Shown here piece after piece: positions 44,625 to 56,479 of a stretch of DNA of 64,000 bases (its first letter is position 1; the number at the start of each line of letters is the position of its first letter). Origin of the DNA: Liolophura sinensis (Eukaryota; Mollusca; Polyplacophora; Chitonida; Chitonidae); contig NC_088295.1 of the NCBI RefSeq assembly GCF_032854445.1, forward strand, positions 6,328,501 through 6,392,500, written 5' to 3'. The position numbers were made by a program, and so were the translations under genes. The notes beneath the pieces are model-generated. The model had not been told where the DNA came from. It did no database searches and was given only the letters and a program-made list of their open reading frames with translations.

Positions 44625-46280
44625 ATAACAAATTCCACCTGTTGTAATGAACCCAGCGGTCTGGCCGTCAGTATCACTTCTGTTGTAATGAGCCCATGGA
44701 TAAGATCGTCCGTATCACGCCTGTTGTAATGAACTTTGGGATCAGATCGTCCGTATCATACCTGTTGAACGCATGGATCAGATAGTCAGTATTACTCCTT
44801 TTTGTAATAAAACCAGCGACCAGGTCGTCCGTATCACGCCTGTTGTAATGAACTTTGGGATCGGGCGGTCCGTATCACACTTGTTGTAATGACCCATGGT
44901 TCAGATCGTCCGTATCACTCTTGTTGTAATGAACCCATGGATCAGATCGTCCGTATCACGCCTGTTGTAATGAACTTTGGGATCAGATCGTCCGTATCAT
45001 ACCTGTTGTGATGAACGCATGGATCAGATAGTCAGTATTACTCTTTTTTGTAATAAAACCAGCGACCAGGTCGTCCGTATCACGCCTGTTGTAATGAACT
45101 TTGGGATCAGATCGTCCGTATCATGCCTGTTGTGATGAACGTATGGATCAGATAGTCAGTATTACTCCTTTTTGTAATAAAACCAGCGACCAGGTCGTCC
45201 ATAGCACTCCTGTTGTAATGAACTTTGGGATAGGGTGGTGCGTATCACACTTGTTGTAATGACCCATGGTTCAGATCGTCCGTATCACTTTGTTGTAATG
45301 AACCCATGGATCAGATAGTCAGTATCACTCCTGTTGTAATAAAACCAGCGACCAGGTCGTCCGTATATCCCCTATTGTAATGATCCCAGGGACCAGATCG
45401 TCCGTAGGACTCATTTTGTAATGATCCCATTGATCAGGTCGTCTGTATCACTCCTGCTGTAATGAATCCAGTGGTCAGATCGCCACTTATTGTAATAAGC
45501 CCAGGAGTCATATCGTCTGTACCACTCCTGTCGTAATAAACCCAGAGGTCAGGTCGTCTGTATCACTGTTGCTGTAATGAATCCACTGGTCAGGTAGTCC
45601 CTCTTATTGTAACAAGCCCAGGAGTCATGTCGTCCGTATCACTGCTGTCGTACTGAACCTAGAGGTCAGGTCGTCTGTACTGTAACAAAACCAGCGATCA
45701 GGTCAAGAGGTCATTAAATCAAGGGGTCAGATCGTTTATATCACTCCTATTCTAATGACCCCGGGGGCGAGGTCGTCTGTATCTCTCCTACTCTAATGAA
45801 ACCAGCGATCAAGTCAGTCCGTATCACTTCTATTGTAATAAACCAAGGGTTCAAGTCGTCTGTATCACTCCTACTGTAATGAACCCAGAGGTCAGGTCGT
45901 CTGTATCACTTCTATTGTAATAAACCAAGGGGTCAGGTCGTTTATATCACTTTTGTTGTAATGCACCCAGAGGTGAGGTCGTCTTTATCACTCAATTCTA
46001 TTGTAATAAACCAAGGGTTCAAGTCGTCTGTATCACTCCTACTGTAATGAACCCAGAGGTCAGGTCGTCTGTATGTCTCCTACTGTAATGAAACCAGCGA
46101 TCAAGTCGTCCGTATCACTTCTATTGTAATAAACCAAGGGGTCAGGTCGTTTATATCTCTCTTGTTGTAATGAACCCAGAGGTCAGGTCGTTTGTATCAC
46201 TATTATTGTAATGAAGTCTGGAACTAGGTATCACATCTGTTGTAATGAGCCCATGGGGTCAAGTCGTCCAAATTACATCT
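44625..46280. repeat. about 41-bp minisatellite
   Basis: About 40 copies of a unit read as CCTGTTGTAATGAACCCAGC, GGTCAGGTCGTCCGTATCAC, with variants (ACTTTGGGATCAGATCG; ACCAGCGACCAGG). A block near 44690-44900 recurs near 44940-45090 and 45080-45280, showing higher-order duplication. Confidence 0.94.
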
Positions 46281-49200
46281 GTTTTTATGTGCATGCCATG
46301 CACACGTGTTTCTTCCACATCACATTCGGTTTAGCACACCTGTGCGTCACCTCAGTGACAATAATTGCTACTCTAAGTCATTAGTTTATTAATAGTACAT
46401 CTATTGACAAAAAAAGCAAGAAGACTGCAGAAAGTTTACAAGTACAAACTATTGTCAACCGTACTATAAATAATCATTTCAAAACACAAAACTCCAACCA
46501 CAAGACATGACTATTGAGATGAACGTTTGATCAAAGAAGTCTTTTTTTGCTTTTTTAATTCGCTATAAGAATTTTGCTAAGTACGTCCGTCGTCCATTTT
46601 CAAAATTAAACTTCTGCTATAGTCTATTTCTTTTAACCAGTCGCCTATATTCAGCTCTCTATGAAATTAGTCACATTCGCTACCAAAATTGTCTTTAGCC
46701 AATGACACATAACTACACAAGTTCTGCACATGGAGATGTTGAAAGTTCGTATTTTGCAAAGAAAATCAAAGTTAGAACACTTTTTCTAGTTCATAATGTT
46801 AAACCGGTTTCGACGGCAAGACTCATTGCCTCGGGTGACGTCATAATTATTAAGAAATCAGTAGCATGCTGGATACTGGGCATCACCAGTTACCATCATC
46901 ACCAACAACACGGTGGATTGGGCGTTCCACAAGTTCGACGTTTCCGTCAGGGATGTCTACCCACAGCCACGGCGAGATATTTTTTTTACTATCTGACGAC
47001 CAACCAGTGTGACGTGTGTACCACCACCCAATCTGATACCCCTCTCTCGTCGTACCATCTCGCCAGTTTCCCAGTAAGCCTGGTTGAAACAACAGCAGCC
47101 CTTGTCAGGGATTCCAACGGCCCTGTTCAGGGCCATCCATATCTTCCGAAAGATAACTGTCCACTCTAAGCACTTGCAATGTATGTGTGTCATCATGACC
47201 GCGTCCTATGACGTCATCGCACGCGAACGACCTCTCCATCAATCACAACGCCCCATTTACGCCCTCGCCTCCTCGTCCCCCACCTCCCCTCCTCCCCACT
47301 TTCCCCTCCTCCCCTCCTCCCCCACCCATAAGAATAACCCTGAGCATGAACTCATGGATCCTGGGGAGTAACTTTTAATCTCTATGCACATGCGGTGTGG
47401 CATACAACTGACAATTGAAACAGATGAAGGCATTCATATCCGAAATGATTTGAGCTAATCAGATACAGCTCAGCAGACAAAACTGGCAATGGGAAAAATA
47501 CTTATTTTAACGTATTTTTATTCGGAAAATGAGCAGATGAGCGAATGGCATTTAAGTATTCAACACACTCGTAATATACAGAGGATATCAAAATCAATGC
47601 ATTTAAAAAAAATGTGTTTTTTTTTTTCGGGGGGGGGGGTATTTTTTTGGAACATCCAATTTTTACTCATAAAATTCGCAGCCTTCGACCAAATCTTACA
47701 TATGATTAGGCATAATGTTTCAAATGAAAAATAATACAATATATATCACTATGACATGTGCAAAAGCCGGTGTTTCAAATCTCAGAATATCACCTCATAC
47801 CCTGACAAGCCATTGTCACCAAGGCTGCACTTCCATTTTCATAAAACTGCGTATATGTACAAATATAATTTAGCACAGAATGTATGTGGAAAATCGGTTC
47901 AGGGAAGTTTGTCTATCAGATTGTCTTGGGATATTGTTCGCTGCCATAAGGAAATTGTGTGTCTGTCACGACCAGTTCTTCCTTATTCGTGTTTAGAGGT
48001 TAAAGAGATCAGACTGAGTAACGACTTAGGGGTCATGCTTTAGCGCGCTCAGGAGAGAATTGGGTTAAGATTTAAGGGTCTGTGTAGATAAAGCCTTTTC
48101 ATATCGTGAAGTGAAATTATAGCGGGAAGTGGCAGGGGCGTCACGAAGTTTTATGTTTGCTCCAAGTAATGGATTTACACCCAGTATACCTATTTATATT
48201 AGTACGTGTTCACCAATAATAAACTTGTTGATTAACTTCGGTATGTGTTCAAATATGAACTTTTCTGTTATACACCTGATACGCATCAGACGAAATGGCA
48301 GCAGAGAGATTTATTTGTTTATTTGATTGGCGTTTAACGTCGTATTCAAGAACATTTCACACACACGACGTAGGAAACCGAGCAGAGCCCGAGGAAAACC
48401 CACGACCATCCACAAGCTGTGGTAGACACCCTGCAGGGAGAGGAAAGGGAAATCATGCATCGTTGCGGTGTCTAAACACTCTCAGTTTCAACATTAACTT
48501 TAGGCAATCTCTTAATTCGTGTGAAAGCCGCATTAATAGAAAATGAATGTTTAATTATAAATGTATTTTCTGCACACGCCGATCATGGCATATAGCTTTG
48601 TGATGCCTGTGTGAAGACGCTATGTACGTCCACGCCTAAGAATCGGTGGCGCTTACAAACCTATGGTTTTCATCTGCAGTGGGGTTTTCTCTTTTTTCAG
48701 TCAAGTTCAAGTTCAGAGTTTAAGACGAAAGCGCATATTTTTATGGTTGGCAGGCTTGAGTTGCAGCGTGCAATGTACATTGGTTAGATTTAATTGGTGG
48801 AATTGGTGGAAATGTATAAATAAAGCCATACAAATATCATTGTGAGATTTAATACTTACATGTATCAGTAAGCCACTATTAATGGATGTAAAGAAAACAT
48901 TAAGGATGACTTGTCTCCATGATGACGAGGCTGTCTCAGGCGTAGTCATAACTTGTAGTATAAGCCCGGAACTTATAGACGCTAATTTTCATATTTGCGA
49001 TGAAGGTCTAACACAACTCTCAGAATTAAAATAAAAATCCTAAAGGTGAGTCACAACTTTAGCGCAACGAACTCCTTTGAAGTTAAGTCTTATACAACTT
49101 CGTGATCCTGGGGCCTGGCTTTGTTTTTATGGTTATATTTTAACAGTGAAAACTTAAATGTGCCCGTCACAACATCTTTATGTGCCCAGACACAGGTGAA

Positions 49201-49799
49201 GTAAATAACGAGAGTTTTTACCGTTATCGGTGATGTATTTCCCCACTCAGTCAAAATAAGTGCTGCTTGTTGTGGACATCTTGAAAATATTGTCACCTGT
49301 ACTGTGTGCATCCTGGGGACAAACCAAGCAAATGCATGGCTCAATGCTGCAAACAGTAACCGAAACATGGCTGTCCTGAAATTGACATTATAGATAAATG
49401 TGATTGCACAGGCATATGAGTATGACTTCTCGGCATAGATTTTCTGTCTGTGTGGTTTTAATTTCAGCTTTTTCAATAGTGCCTACATGGCAGTATTGAG
49501 TACTAACCAAACAGCAGGCTCTCGGGGGATTGTTAAAACGTATGGTCTTAAAAGGGCGTCAACCTTATCTGCATATATCAGGGCTATCTGGTAGAGAAAA
49601 GCAAATATACACGTGTCTTTTACCCAGCTGTCACAAATGTCTAAATAAGTACTTCTTTATTTCTAAACGATCATTCAACAAAACACGGAAGTACCAGCTT
49701 TACATTATACGTGAATTATTTTAATCTAACAATGACACTTCAGATGTGTGAGTAGTACAAAATGTTGCAAATGTGTCTTAATGGTTGGTTTTTAAGGTG
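46281..49799. other. intergenic; no gene supported
   Basis: Holds a 155-codon + frame at 46702-47169 without recognisable domain, a pyrimidine-rich CCTCCCC stretch at 47270-47330, and abutting T- and G-runs near 47615-47640. No splice-linked coding exons could be recognised. Confidence 0.45.
48306..48450 (-). mobile_element. SINE family A fragment
   Basis: TTTATTTGTTTATTTGATTGG tail, CGTTTAACGTCGTATTCAAG, ACATTTCACACACACGACG and AAACCGAGCAGAGCCCGAGG are present; the central part is deleted and the head is not recognisable. Confidence 0.7.
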
Positions 49800-49950
49800 G
49801 GGCAAGTGTGTCGTTGAGTCCGCGCCAATGAACCAATGAGTGTAGCTCCATCAGCTCCATGTCACGCCAAAACTGACCCATGGGTTTGCTCAAAAACTGA
49901 CCCATGGGTGACCTCCATTTCGTTCTCGCTAAAACTGACCACGACAGTCC
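49800..49950 (+). repeat. left inverted repeat of the Maverick/Polinton remnant
   Basis: Contains AGTGTGTCGTTGAG, GCGCCAATGAACCAATGAG, TGTAGCTCC and several GCCAAAACTGACCCATGGGT words. The reverse complements (TTGGTCAGTTTTGGCGCG, GGAGCTCACC, CATTGGCGCG, CGACACACC) fill 53740-54570. Confidence 0.75.
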
Positions 49951-50235
49951 AGCGGCTTACAGCTGCCCTTGCTCAAGGCAGCCTGGCAACATGGACTCAG
50001 AGTGAGTCGGGCGCGCGTGTCGGTTTGGCTGGCCCAGCAGGACACGTACACGCTGCCACGTCCCGCTCGACGGCGCTACCCTCGAAACCGATTGCGGTTG
50101 GGGGTAAAGACAGTCAGTTGGCAGGCGGACCTGGTCGACATGGCAGCGTTTGTCAAAAAGAACGACGAGAACCGTTGCCGCTTGGGTGCCGGCCACGGAC
50201 GTCAAATGTATTTAACCCGAGGATTACAGGGGTAA
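49951..50235 (+). pseudogene. Maverick/Polinton integrase fragment
   Basis: In the frame from 49969 the stretch WLAQQDTYTLPRPARRRYPR is followed by TVSWQADLVDMAAF; this is the region around the first catalytic Asp of the retroviral-type integrase carried by these transposons. The rest of the core domain, including the other two acidic residues, is not recognisable after about 50165. A second frame shares part of the homology (KDSQLAGGPGRHG), so at least one frameshift is present. Confidence 0.65.
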
Positions 50236-50540
50236 CTCAGGACCTACGTCAGGACCTACGTCAAACGATGGATCAGTGGGTACAAGGCTTGCGCAAGAAT
50301 AAAGGCACCTTGGCAGCCATGCTAGGAGTTCTCTTGTACATCGTAGTTTTAGTGGGTGGATCGGCCGCGGAACTCAGCCAGCAGCTTCTCCACGACCAGT
50401 CGACCCGTCGCCGAGTGACATCGCGCGTGAGTTTAACAGCATCATCCCGGGCCTGACCTCCACCCCGCTACCCACCACGGCGTTTACCGCCGAGCAGGAC
50501 GCGTCCACGGGCCAATCCATCACTCCCCGGCGTCACCGAC
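50206..50540 (+). pseudogene. unidentified Maverick/Polinton coding remnant with membrane-like segment
   Basis: One frame reads TMDQWVQGLRKNKGTLAAML, then GVLLYIVVLVGGSAAEL, a single hydrophobic segment; another frame further on reads SDIAREFNSIIPGLTSTPLP to a stop near 50543. I do not recognise the protein. Its position between integrase and ATPase pieces suggests an accessory gene of the transposon. Confidence 0.35.
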
Positions 50541-50633
50541 CATGACGGCGGTTGTGACCGCAGCGGCCTTTCGCACTGTACATCACCCTCATCCGTACGA
50601 CCAGCCAAACTGACTCACTCAGCTTCTCCATCC

Positions 50634-51020
50634 ATGGATACTCGATGGGAGCCTTCGTTTACATGCATCGTCAGCGGACTGACGGGGTGTGGAAAAGTTC
50701 GTGTTTGTAAAACGGTTGGTGGCGCACGCTCAAGCTCTCATTTACCCACCCCCGCAACGAGTAGTCTGGTGTTACGGAGTGGCAGCCGTTGCAACGTTCG
50801 ATTAGAAGGTGTGCCCAGCCCGTCAGCATTCGGCCCGGGGGAGCGGACGTTAGTCGTCGTGGACGGTTTGATGGCCGAAGGGTACGAAAGCGTGACAAAA
50901 CTCTTTACCAACGGCAGCCACCACCGCAATATCAGCGTGGTGTACATCGTGCAGAAGTTTTTCAACAAAACCAAATGTAAACGTCAAGTCCGACATTCAT
51001 ATACCATTCGTAGTCCGTAA
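50634..51020 (+). pseudogene. Maverick/Polinton packaging ATPase (A32/FtsK-like), frameshifted
   Basis: The frame opens with a P-loop, GLTGCGK at 50676-50696 (Walker A), and later shows TLVVVDGLM (Walker B region) and LFTNGSHHRNISVVYIVQ, the characteristic sensor segment of this family. Between these, from about 50697 to 50795, homology lies in another frame, reading LIYPPPQRVVWCYG before a stop. Two compensating frame changes are therefore present. Intact members are about 200-250 residues, and the end is also cut short. Not functional as it stands. Confidence 0.8.
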
Positions 51021-51135
51021 AAGGCGTTCCAAGTCGATAATCGCAAGATCCATTTCCAAAACAACGTTTAACACTAACTCCCAAAGACAAAGGTATGTAA
51101 GAAATTACGCAAATAAGAAATAAAGCCGGTAACAC
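50998..51135 (+). repeat. dispersed repeat shared with 1795-1925
   Basis: CGTTCCAAGTCGATAATCGC, AAGATCCA, AGACAAAGG and AAATAAAGCCGGTAAC follow in the same order as at 1795-1925, directly after the ATPase remnant. Confidence 0.6.
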
Positions 51136-52140
51136 ACAAGAGAGAAGCGGTCATCACTTTTCAATGATGCCGGGCAGACAATGAATATTCCAGGCATGAA
51201 TTCCATATCAAAGTTCAAATTCGTAGTCCGTGAATGAGTTCCAGGTCAAATAACGATGAAACAAGTATCTCAGTCGCGCTTTAATTGCAACTGTTCATAA
51301 AGGCATCGTGCTGATGTAATGAGTATGACTACCTTTACGGCCCCTAGCCCCAGGTTAAGCGGTATTAGATATAGTTCGAAAATGACGAGCGTTACAGACC
51401 CTAACCGATCAGATTGTGATTCAAAAGTAACGGACGAACTTCTTTCCCGTTAATATGTAAAGATCTCATGCTACAAGATGCGCCATCTATGATGTTACAC
51501 ATGACATACAAGATAGACGGTTACACTGGGCAACCAGCGCCATCTATGTTGTTAAATGCCATGTACGTGATAGATATGTACATAGGGATAACAGTGCCGT
51601 CTATGTGGTTGATCACAATGCAGATGGCCAGAGATTCTGAACGCTCTGTCCATACCTGCCAACGAGAGTGTTATACTCATTGTAAAATTTGAGAAACTTA
51701 GAATGAAGGCGTTTGATGGAGTATCCTTGACAAACTAGTTTTTGAACTAGCAACTTGTGAGGCAGATTAAAGTCATCACAATTAACGCAAGATCTGACAA
51801 ATGCTACAGGGCGAGATATGTATACGCCATATGCAGGACCCTTTGGTATATTGCTATCTAAAATAAGGATAATTTACATTATCAAAATTGAAATTATCCC
51901 TTTTGTCGTAAAGGCGGCGTGAAAGGAGACCTTGTTCGTCTTTGTACAAATATAGATCCAAATAAGATGTACCATCAGGACTATTCATCGACAAAGATCA
52001 TCGCACCATCAGTCTGAACGCACACTAATTGGTGGTGTAAAACCCTTTGGTATCATCACACCCTTCAACGGTATAGAGCGTTTCAAGATCAATACCAAGC
52101 CGCGCAGCAGCCAAGTCCGAGGGGCGACACTAAGCGATCA
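51136..52140. other. interior of the Maverick/Polinton remnant without recognised genes
   Basis: Contains a loose repeat of about 65 bp at 51470-51620 (GCCATCTATG...AGATA...TACA). AT-richer than the coding remnants around it, so possibly intergenic or foreign insertion within the transposon. Confidence 0.4.
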
Positions 52141-52141
52141 G

Positions 52142-53545
52142 TCAACGATCGCTGGCGCGATTGGGTGCAGGAAAAGATGGACACACCAGCCGAGCCGAAA
52201 AAAAAACCCTACAACAGCACGGCCTCTGCCAGCCGGTTCTTGCCATCCTCCTCCTCCTCCTCCTCCTCCTCACGCCAAAACCACGACCAGTGGAGTTCGG
52301 GTCAGACCAGGCCATGTGCGCGGAGTCCGTGTCCATCTTGCAGTACTACCAGTCCGCCTTGTTAAAAAAAGTCATGAAATCATAGTAAAACTCCAACATA
52401 TGGAGTTTGGCATACTGGTACACCATACATCCTATTTGCAAGGGTAGGTTGTAACGAATGGTCCTCTTGCTGCTCACCACTTCGAAGGTGTCGTCATCGA
52501 TTTGGTTGACGGTAAGGCACCCCGTACACTCTCCCGTAACTTGCGCGTCTTCGTCAGGTCACAGAATGATTGGAAGGCTCGCTCGGGCGTGTACTCCATC
52601 ACTTGGTAGACGTGGGTCACTACCAACCCGTAAGCGAGATACCATTGGAGTAATGCGGTGCCAAACATACTCCCGATCAGCTTTCGTCAGGAACCGGGCA
52701 TGATCTCATTCATTTCTGCGAACTCTGCCATCAAGGGGCCTATGTCCTCCCGGCTCACATCGATGTTTTTATATATGGATGGACATTCCGCAAAGTCCGC
52801 TTTGAGCCTCCACTAGCTGGGTCTGCGTCTTGGGCTGTCACTGTTACGGGGTAAGCCGTACCGTTGCAGGAAGGCATGCAAGGCCGGGTTCGTTTCCCGC
52901 AGGCCAAGAAACTCGCTTATATGGATACCAGCTTATACCCCTGGGACTGGATGTACGCTTCGTTCGTGTCCACTTCCCGGCATAATGTCTTGAGGTGTCA
53001 ACCCTCGCCGGTCGTTGTAGCGCAGGTGACCCTGGCGTGGGTGATTCAGGTGACAGCCGTGATAGTGGTAATAGTAACCGTGGGCCTGGAAGACGGTGGG
53101 ACGTCCGCAGATGTGGGCGAACCCGTCCACGGGGAGTAGCCGATCACCCACTCGTTTTTCTGTGGTTCAGCCGGTGCCGTGCTTCCTCCACGTCTCCTGC
53201 AGGGTCTTGTACTCTGCATCCGTGCACGGCTGGAGGGCCAGATCATTATCGAAAGCGTGACAGGATGGGAGTGCCGTTTCCTCCAACAAGTGGGCATAGA
53301 TTATAATTAATCTTCTTCCCATGCACCTTCTGGTGCCACAAATATGCGTCCCGCCGGGCAAACGTCCGGGCGCAGGTAGGGCATGTCATCCTCTCCCCAG
53401 CGTGGTACGCCACCTCATGACGCAGCCAGATATCCCACCTGTCGCACGTGCTGCAAGTGCACTTGGACCTCTCCTCATCGGTATGCGCCCTTTTCTCATG
53501 CCTCAGCAAGTCACCCCACCGGGAAAAGCGCCTGGCACACTGCAA
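52142..53545 (-). pseudogene. Maverick/Polinton family B DNA polymerase, broken, with N-terminal zinc fingers
   Basis: Read on the minus strand from 53545 down. First come C2H2-like fingers (FSRWGDLLRHEKRAH; CSTCDRWDIWLRHEVAYH; CPTCARTFARRDAYLWHQKVH) at 53545-53290. Next, near 53090-52920, a stretch reading VFQAHGYYYHYHGCHLN and then NEAYIQSQGYKLVSI followed by a stop. Then MFGTALLQWYLAYGLVVTHV and YTPERAFQSFCD (52668-52560), FEVVSSKRTIRYNLPLQIG (near 52490-52430), and the palm motif KMDTDS ending at 52322, preceded three codons upstream by an in-frame stop. At least four frame changes or stops separate these pieces. Placing the fingers at the polymerase N-terminus is inference from strand and spacing. 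Confidence 0.75.
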
Positions 53546-53739
53546 ATAAATTTATCTCCTCCTTGTCCTCCTCCTCCTCCTCCGTAAGATATGAAGGCAG
53601 CGTAGCGTCGGTAGTATACAAGGAGCTGTCTGGGTGAACGTGGTCTGGTGTTGTCTAGGCAGGTATAATAGCCGGAATAAGCTTCACTCTCTTCACACAC
53701 CTTTTTACTCCGTCAACGCGGACGTCAACGAAATTAAGA

Positions 53740-54575
53740 TGCCAAAACCGCGCGGTCAACCCATTGGTCAGTTTTGGGAAGGAATGGAGCTCACCCATTG
53801 GTCATTTTTGGCGCGAATTGGAGCTGAAGAAGCTGCTCAACTTAACTTTACAAGCCGACGTTCAGTTTTTGGCGCGAAATGGAGCTCACCTATTGGTCAC
53901 TTTTGGCGTGACATGGAGCTGAAGGAGCTGTTCTCGCGTGTGACATCAGTTTTTGCGTGACATGGTTTTGGCGTGACATGGAGCTGAAGGACCTGCTCTC
54001 GCGCGTGACATCAGTTTTTGCGTGACATGGTTTTGGCACGAACGACGTGGAGCTAACCCAAGGAGATGCTCTCGATCGTGACATCAGTTTTGGCGCGACA
54101 TGTAACATGTGACGTCACGCGCATGCAGGAGGGCAGATTCAACGACACACCTGCACAGTCTCAAACGCCGCTTCAATAAGACACCTTTGCAACATTCTCA
54201 ATTGTTACAATGTTATACTATACGATGTAATTCTATACAATGTTATTTTGCTCCCCTTCTCGAGCACGACTCCCTCATCCTCCTCGCTCATTGTACGACG
54301 CAGCTCGAACCTCAACGAAATAACCAACCGGGAGCTGCTCTCACTTGTGACGTCACGCACACCCATTGGTCAGTTTTGGCGCGAAATGGCGCTCACCCAT
54401 GTGGGTCAGTTTTGGCGCGAAAGAGCTAAAGTAGGAGCTGCGCTCATTGATCCCGTTGGCGCGCAGTGTTATATTATACAATGCTATACAATGTTATACT
54501 ATACAGTGTTATTTTGCTCCCTTGTATTGGTCCATTGGCGCGCCTGGTGCATGCGCAACGACACACCTACTCCGC
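53740..54575 (-). repeat. right inverted repeat region of the Maverick/Polinton remnant, internally repeated
   Basis: Six or more copies of TTGGTCAGTTTTGGCGCG and GGAGCT words alternate here. A terminal block (CAACGACACACCTGC...CAATAAGACAC) occurs twice, at about 54140 and 54555, and a TATACAATGTTATTTTGCTCC block also occurs twice, at about 54230 and 54490. The right terminus has therefore been duplicated or built up from a composite. Confidence 0.7.
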
Positions 54576-54600
54576 CACAAACGCCGCCCCAATAAGACAC

Positions 54601-55104
54601 GTTTTCAACATTCTCTACTACTTGTATAGAATTTTTTTCTAAAATGAGGAAAAAAGGGAAAGAAAAAAGATAATAAATTAAAACATCCACACATAGTTTG
54701 GGTGTGTCCAGTGGACATCACCAGGTATTTTATGTTTAATAGGGATATTCTTTTTTACGTTCCACTCAACAAACTTGCATGACCACATTTGCTGTAATTG
54801 AATGACAGGTTTCTGTCACCATAGTGCCCAGTGAGTGCCACGACTAACCACTTTCAGGGTATAGGATCTGGCGGCATAACTACCCGTCCCTGGGGAAGCA
54901 GCGCAGTTATTACCCGTCATGGAGGAGGACACAGTCAAATCTTTCCATAAGCTTTCAAATACCATCATTTGCAGTAATTTCAGCCTTCTCGCATTTTGTA
55001 TCTGTCATAAATGCATCTTTGGAAATTCATTGAACTGTATTTACGAGATTTTGCACATGACCAGATTCATGTGTGTGAGGAGTTCTGAAATAAATGTATG
55101 CACA
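54601..55104. other. intergenic, nothing recognised
   Basis: Purine-rich AAAAAAGGGAAAG stretch near 54650, otherwise unremarkable. Confidence 0.5.
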
Positions 55105-55206
55105 ATGGTTTCACCCGGGGCTCTGTACAGTTCCCTCCCACCACAACGCTGGCAGTCGCCATATAAGTGAAACGAAGTTTTATGTTATACACCAATCAAA
55201 TAAATA
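55105..55206 (+). mobile_element. SINE family A 3' fragment
   Basis: Only the 3' end remains: CCCGGGGCTCTGTACAG, CCACCACAACGCTGGC, ATATAAGTGAAACG, ACACCAATCAAATAAATAAA. Confidence 0.75.
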
Positions 55207-55729
55207 AACTTGAAAGATATAGCACAGAGGCTCTAGATACCAAAATAGGCCTACGCAATTAATATAATCGCAGCAAACTAATTTCTTTCAGAAAACATTA
55301 TGGGGTCACAACTGTCGACTTGCTCGAAAACCCAGCAGTGCCCCAGCTAAGGACGCATGAAGCAATGCTGTAGAAAATTCCACAGTTCTGTCCCCAAAAG
55401 CAAATAAGATCTATCTGTCGCAATACACGACTGGTTAAACAACCTCACATAAAATGTACTACACATTTCTATGTTTAGTAGCATTATTTCGCAGAAATGG
55501 CGACCAGAAATGGCTGAGGAAGTTCAAAACAAGTCACTGCTTTAATTAGGCTGTTGCTTTGTTGGTGGCAAGAACAATATTGCTCGACAACCATCTCTCA
55601 TATCAGACTCCACAAACACCTGCAAACATCGTGTCGTGTCTTAGAGAGTTACACAAATGGCTTATTTAAAAGTCGGCGTTATTCGTACTGAATTCGTACT
55701 CAAAGTGTAAATCATCTCCAAAGCCCGAT
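55207..55729. other. intergenic, nothing recognised
   Basis: No repeat or coding signal could be supported. Confidence 0.5.
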
Positions 55730-56450
55730 TCGGAGCTTGGACAAACACTCAGGCATATTGAAGGTCTGTACGTCAATAATAGTTGTTCACTTGGACACAT
55801 TCTTAGATATGTTTAGGGTTTGTACTGCAATGTTAATTGTTCACTTGGACACACTCCCCGGTATGTTGAATGACTGAATGAACGAATAATTATGGCTTAT
55901 TGCCATAATAATATTCGCTGAATGTCCTAATTGTTCACATGGACACACTACCAGGCATGATTATGGTCTGTACGTCAGTCTTAGTTGTTCATTTTGACGC
56001 ACTCCCATCTATGTTTAGGTTGTGTGCGTCAATGTCAGTTGTTGACTTGGACACACTCCCAGGCATGTTGAATGAATAAATGAATAATTACGGTTTAATG
56101 CCATAGTTGTTCGCTTAATGTCATAGTTGTACACCTGGACACATTCCCAGACATGATTTAGGTCTGTATGTCCATGTTAGTTATTCATTTGGACACACTC
56201 CTAAGCATCATTAGGGCCTGTACGTCAATGTTAGTTCTTCATTTGAACACACTCCCTGGCATGATTAGGGTCTGTACGTCAATATTAATTGTTCACTTTG
56301 AAACACTCCCTGGCATGTTAAATGAACAAATGAATGAAGGAATGAATGAATTTTTCAGCCATATCAGGCATGTTAAAGGTATGTGCGTCAATGTTAGTTG
56401 TAGCTTGGACACCCACTCAGGCATGCTTAGAATCAGTGCGATTTGTTCAT
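55730..56450. repeat. about 55-60-bp degenerate minisatellite
   Basis: About 12 units with TAGTTGTTCACTTGGACACA, CTCCCAGGCATG and GGTCTGTACGTCAATGT, some enlarged by a GAATGAATGAATAATTA insert. Old and diverged compared with the other arrays. Confidence 0.85.
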
Positions 56451-56479
56451 TTGTGCGCAACCAGACAAATACCATACTA

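Larger units (their letters stand above)
49800..54600. mobile_element. degraded Maverick/Polinton transposon
   Basis: Fragments of three hallmark genes lie between inverted repeats: an integrase piece and a packaging-ATPase piece on the + strand and a family B DNA polymerase on the - strand. Mavericks/Polintons are large self-synthesising DNA transposons related to adintoviruses; intact ones are usually 15-20 kb, so at under 5 kb this one has lost most of its length, including recognisable capsid genes. Every coding piece is frameshifted or stopped. GC content is visibly higher than in the flanks. Confidence 0.8.

Noticed and set aside
44625-46280. CRISPR-like array
   Set aside because: Units are contiguous without unique spacers and the genome is eukaryotic; it is a minisatellite. 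The same applies to every other array here.
46702-47169. 155-codon + frame as a gene
   Set aside because: No recognisable domain or splice partner; a minus-strand frame overlaps it, and composition gives no preference. Left uncalled.
52165-52385. Plus-strand Ser- or Leu-rich frames
   Set aside because: They run over a CCTCCTCCT microsatellite and lie antisense to the DNA polymerase remnant.
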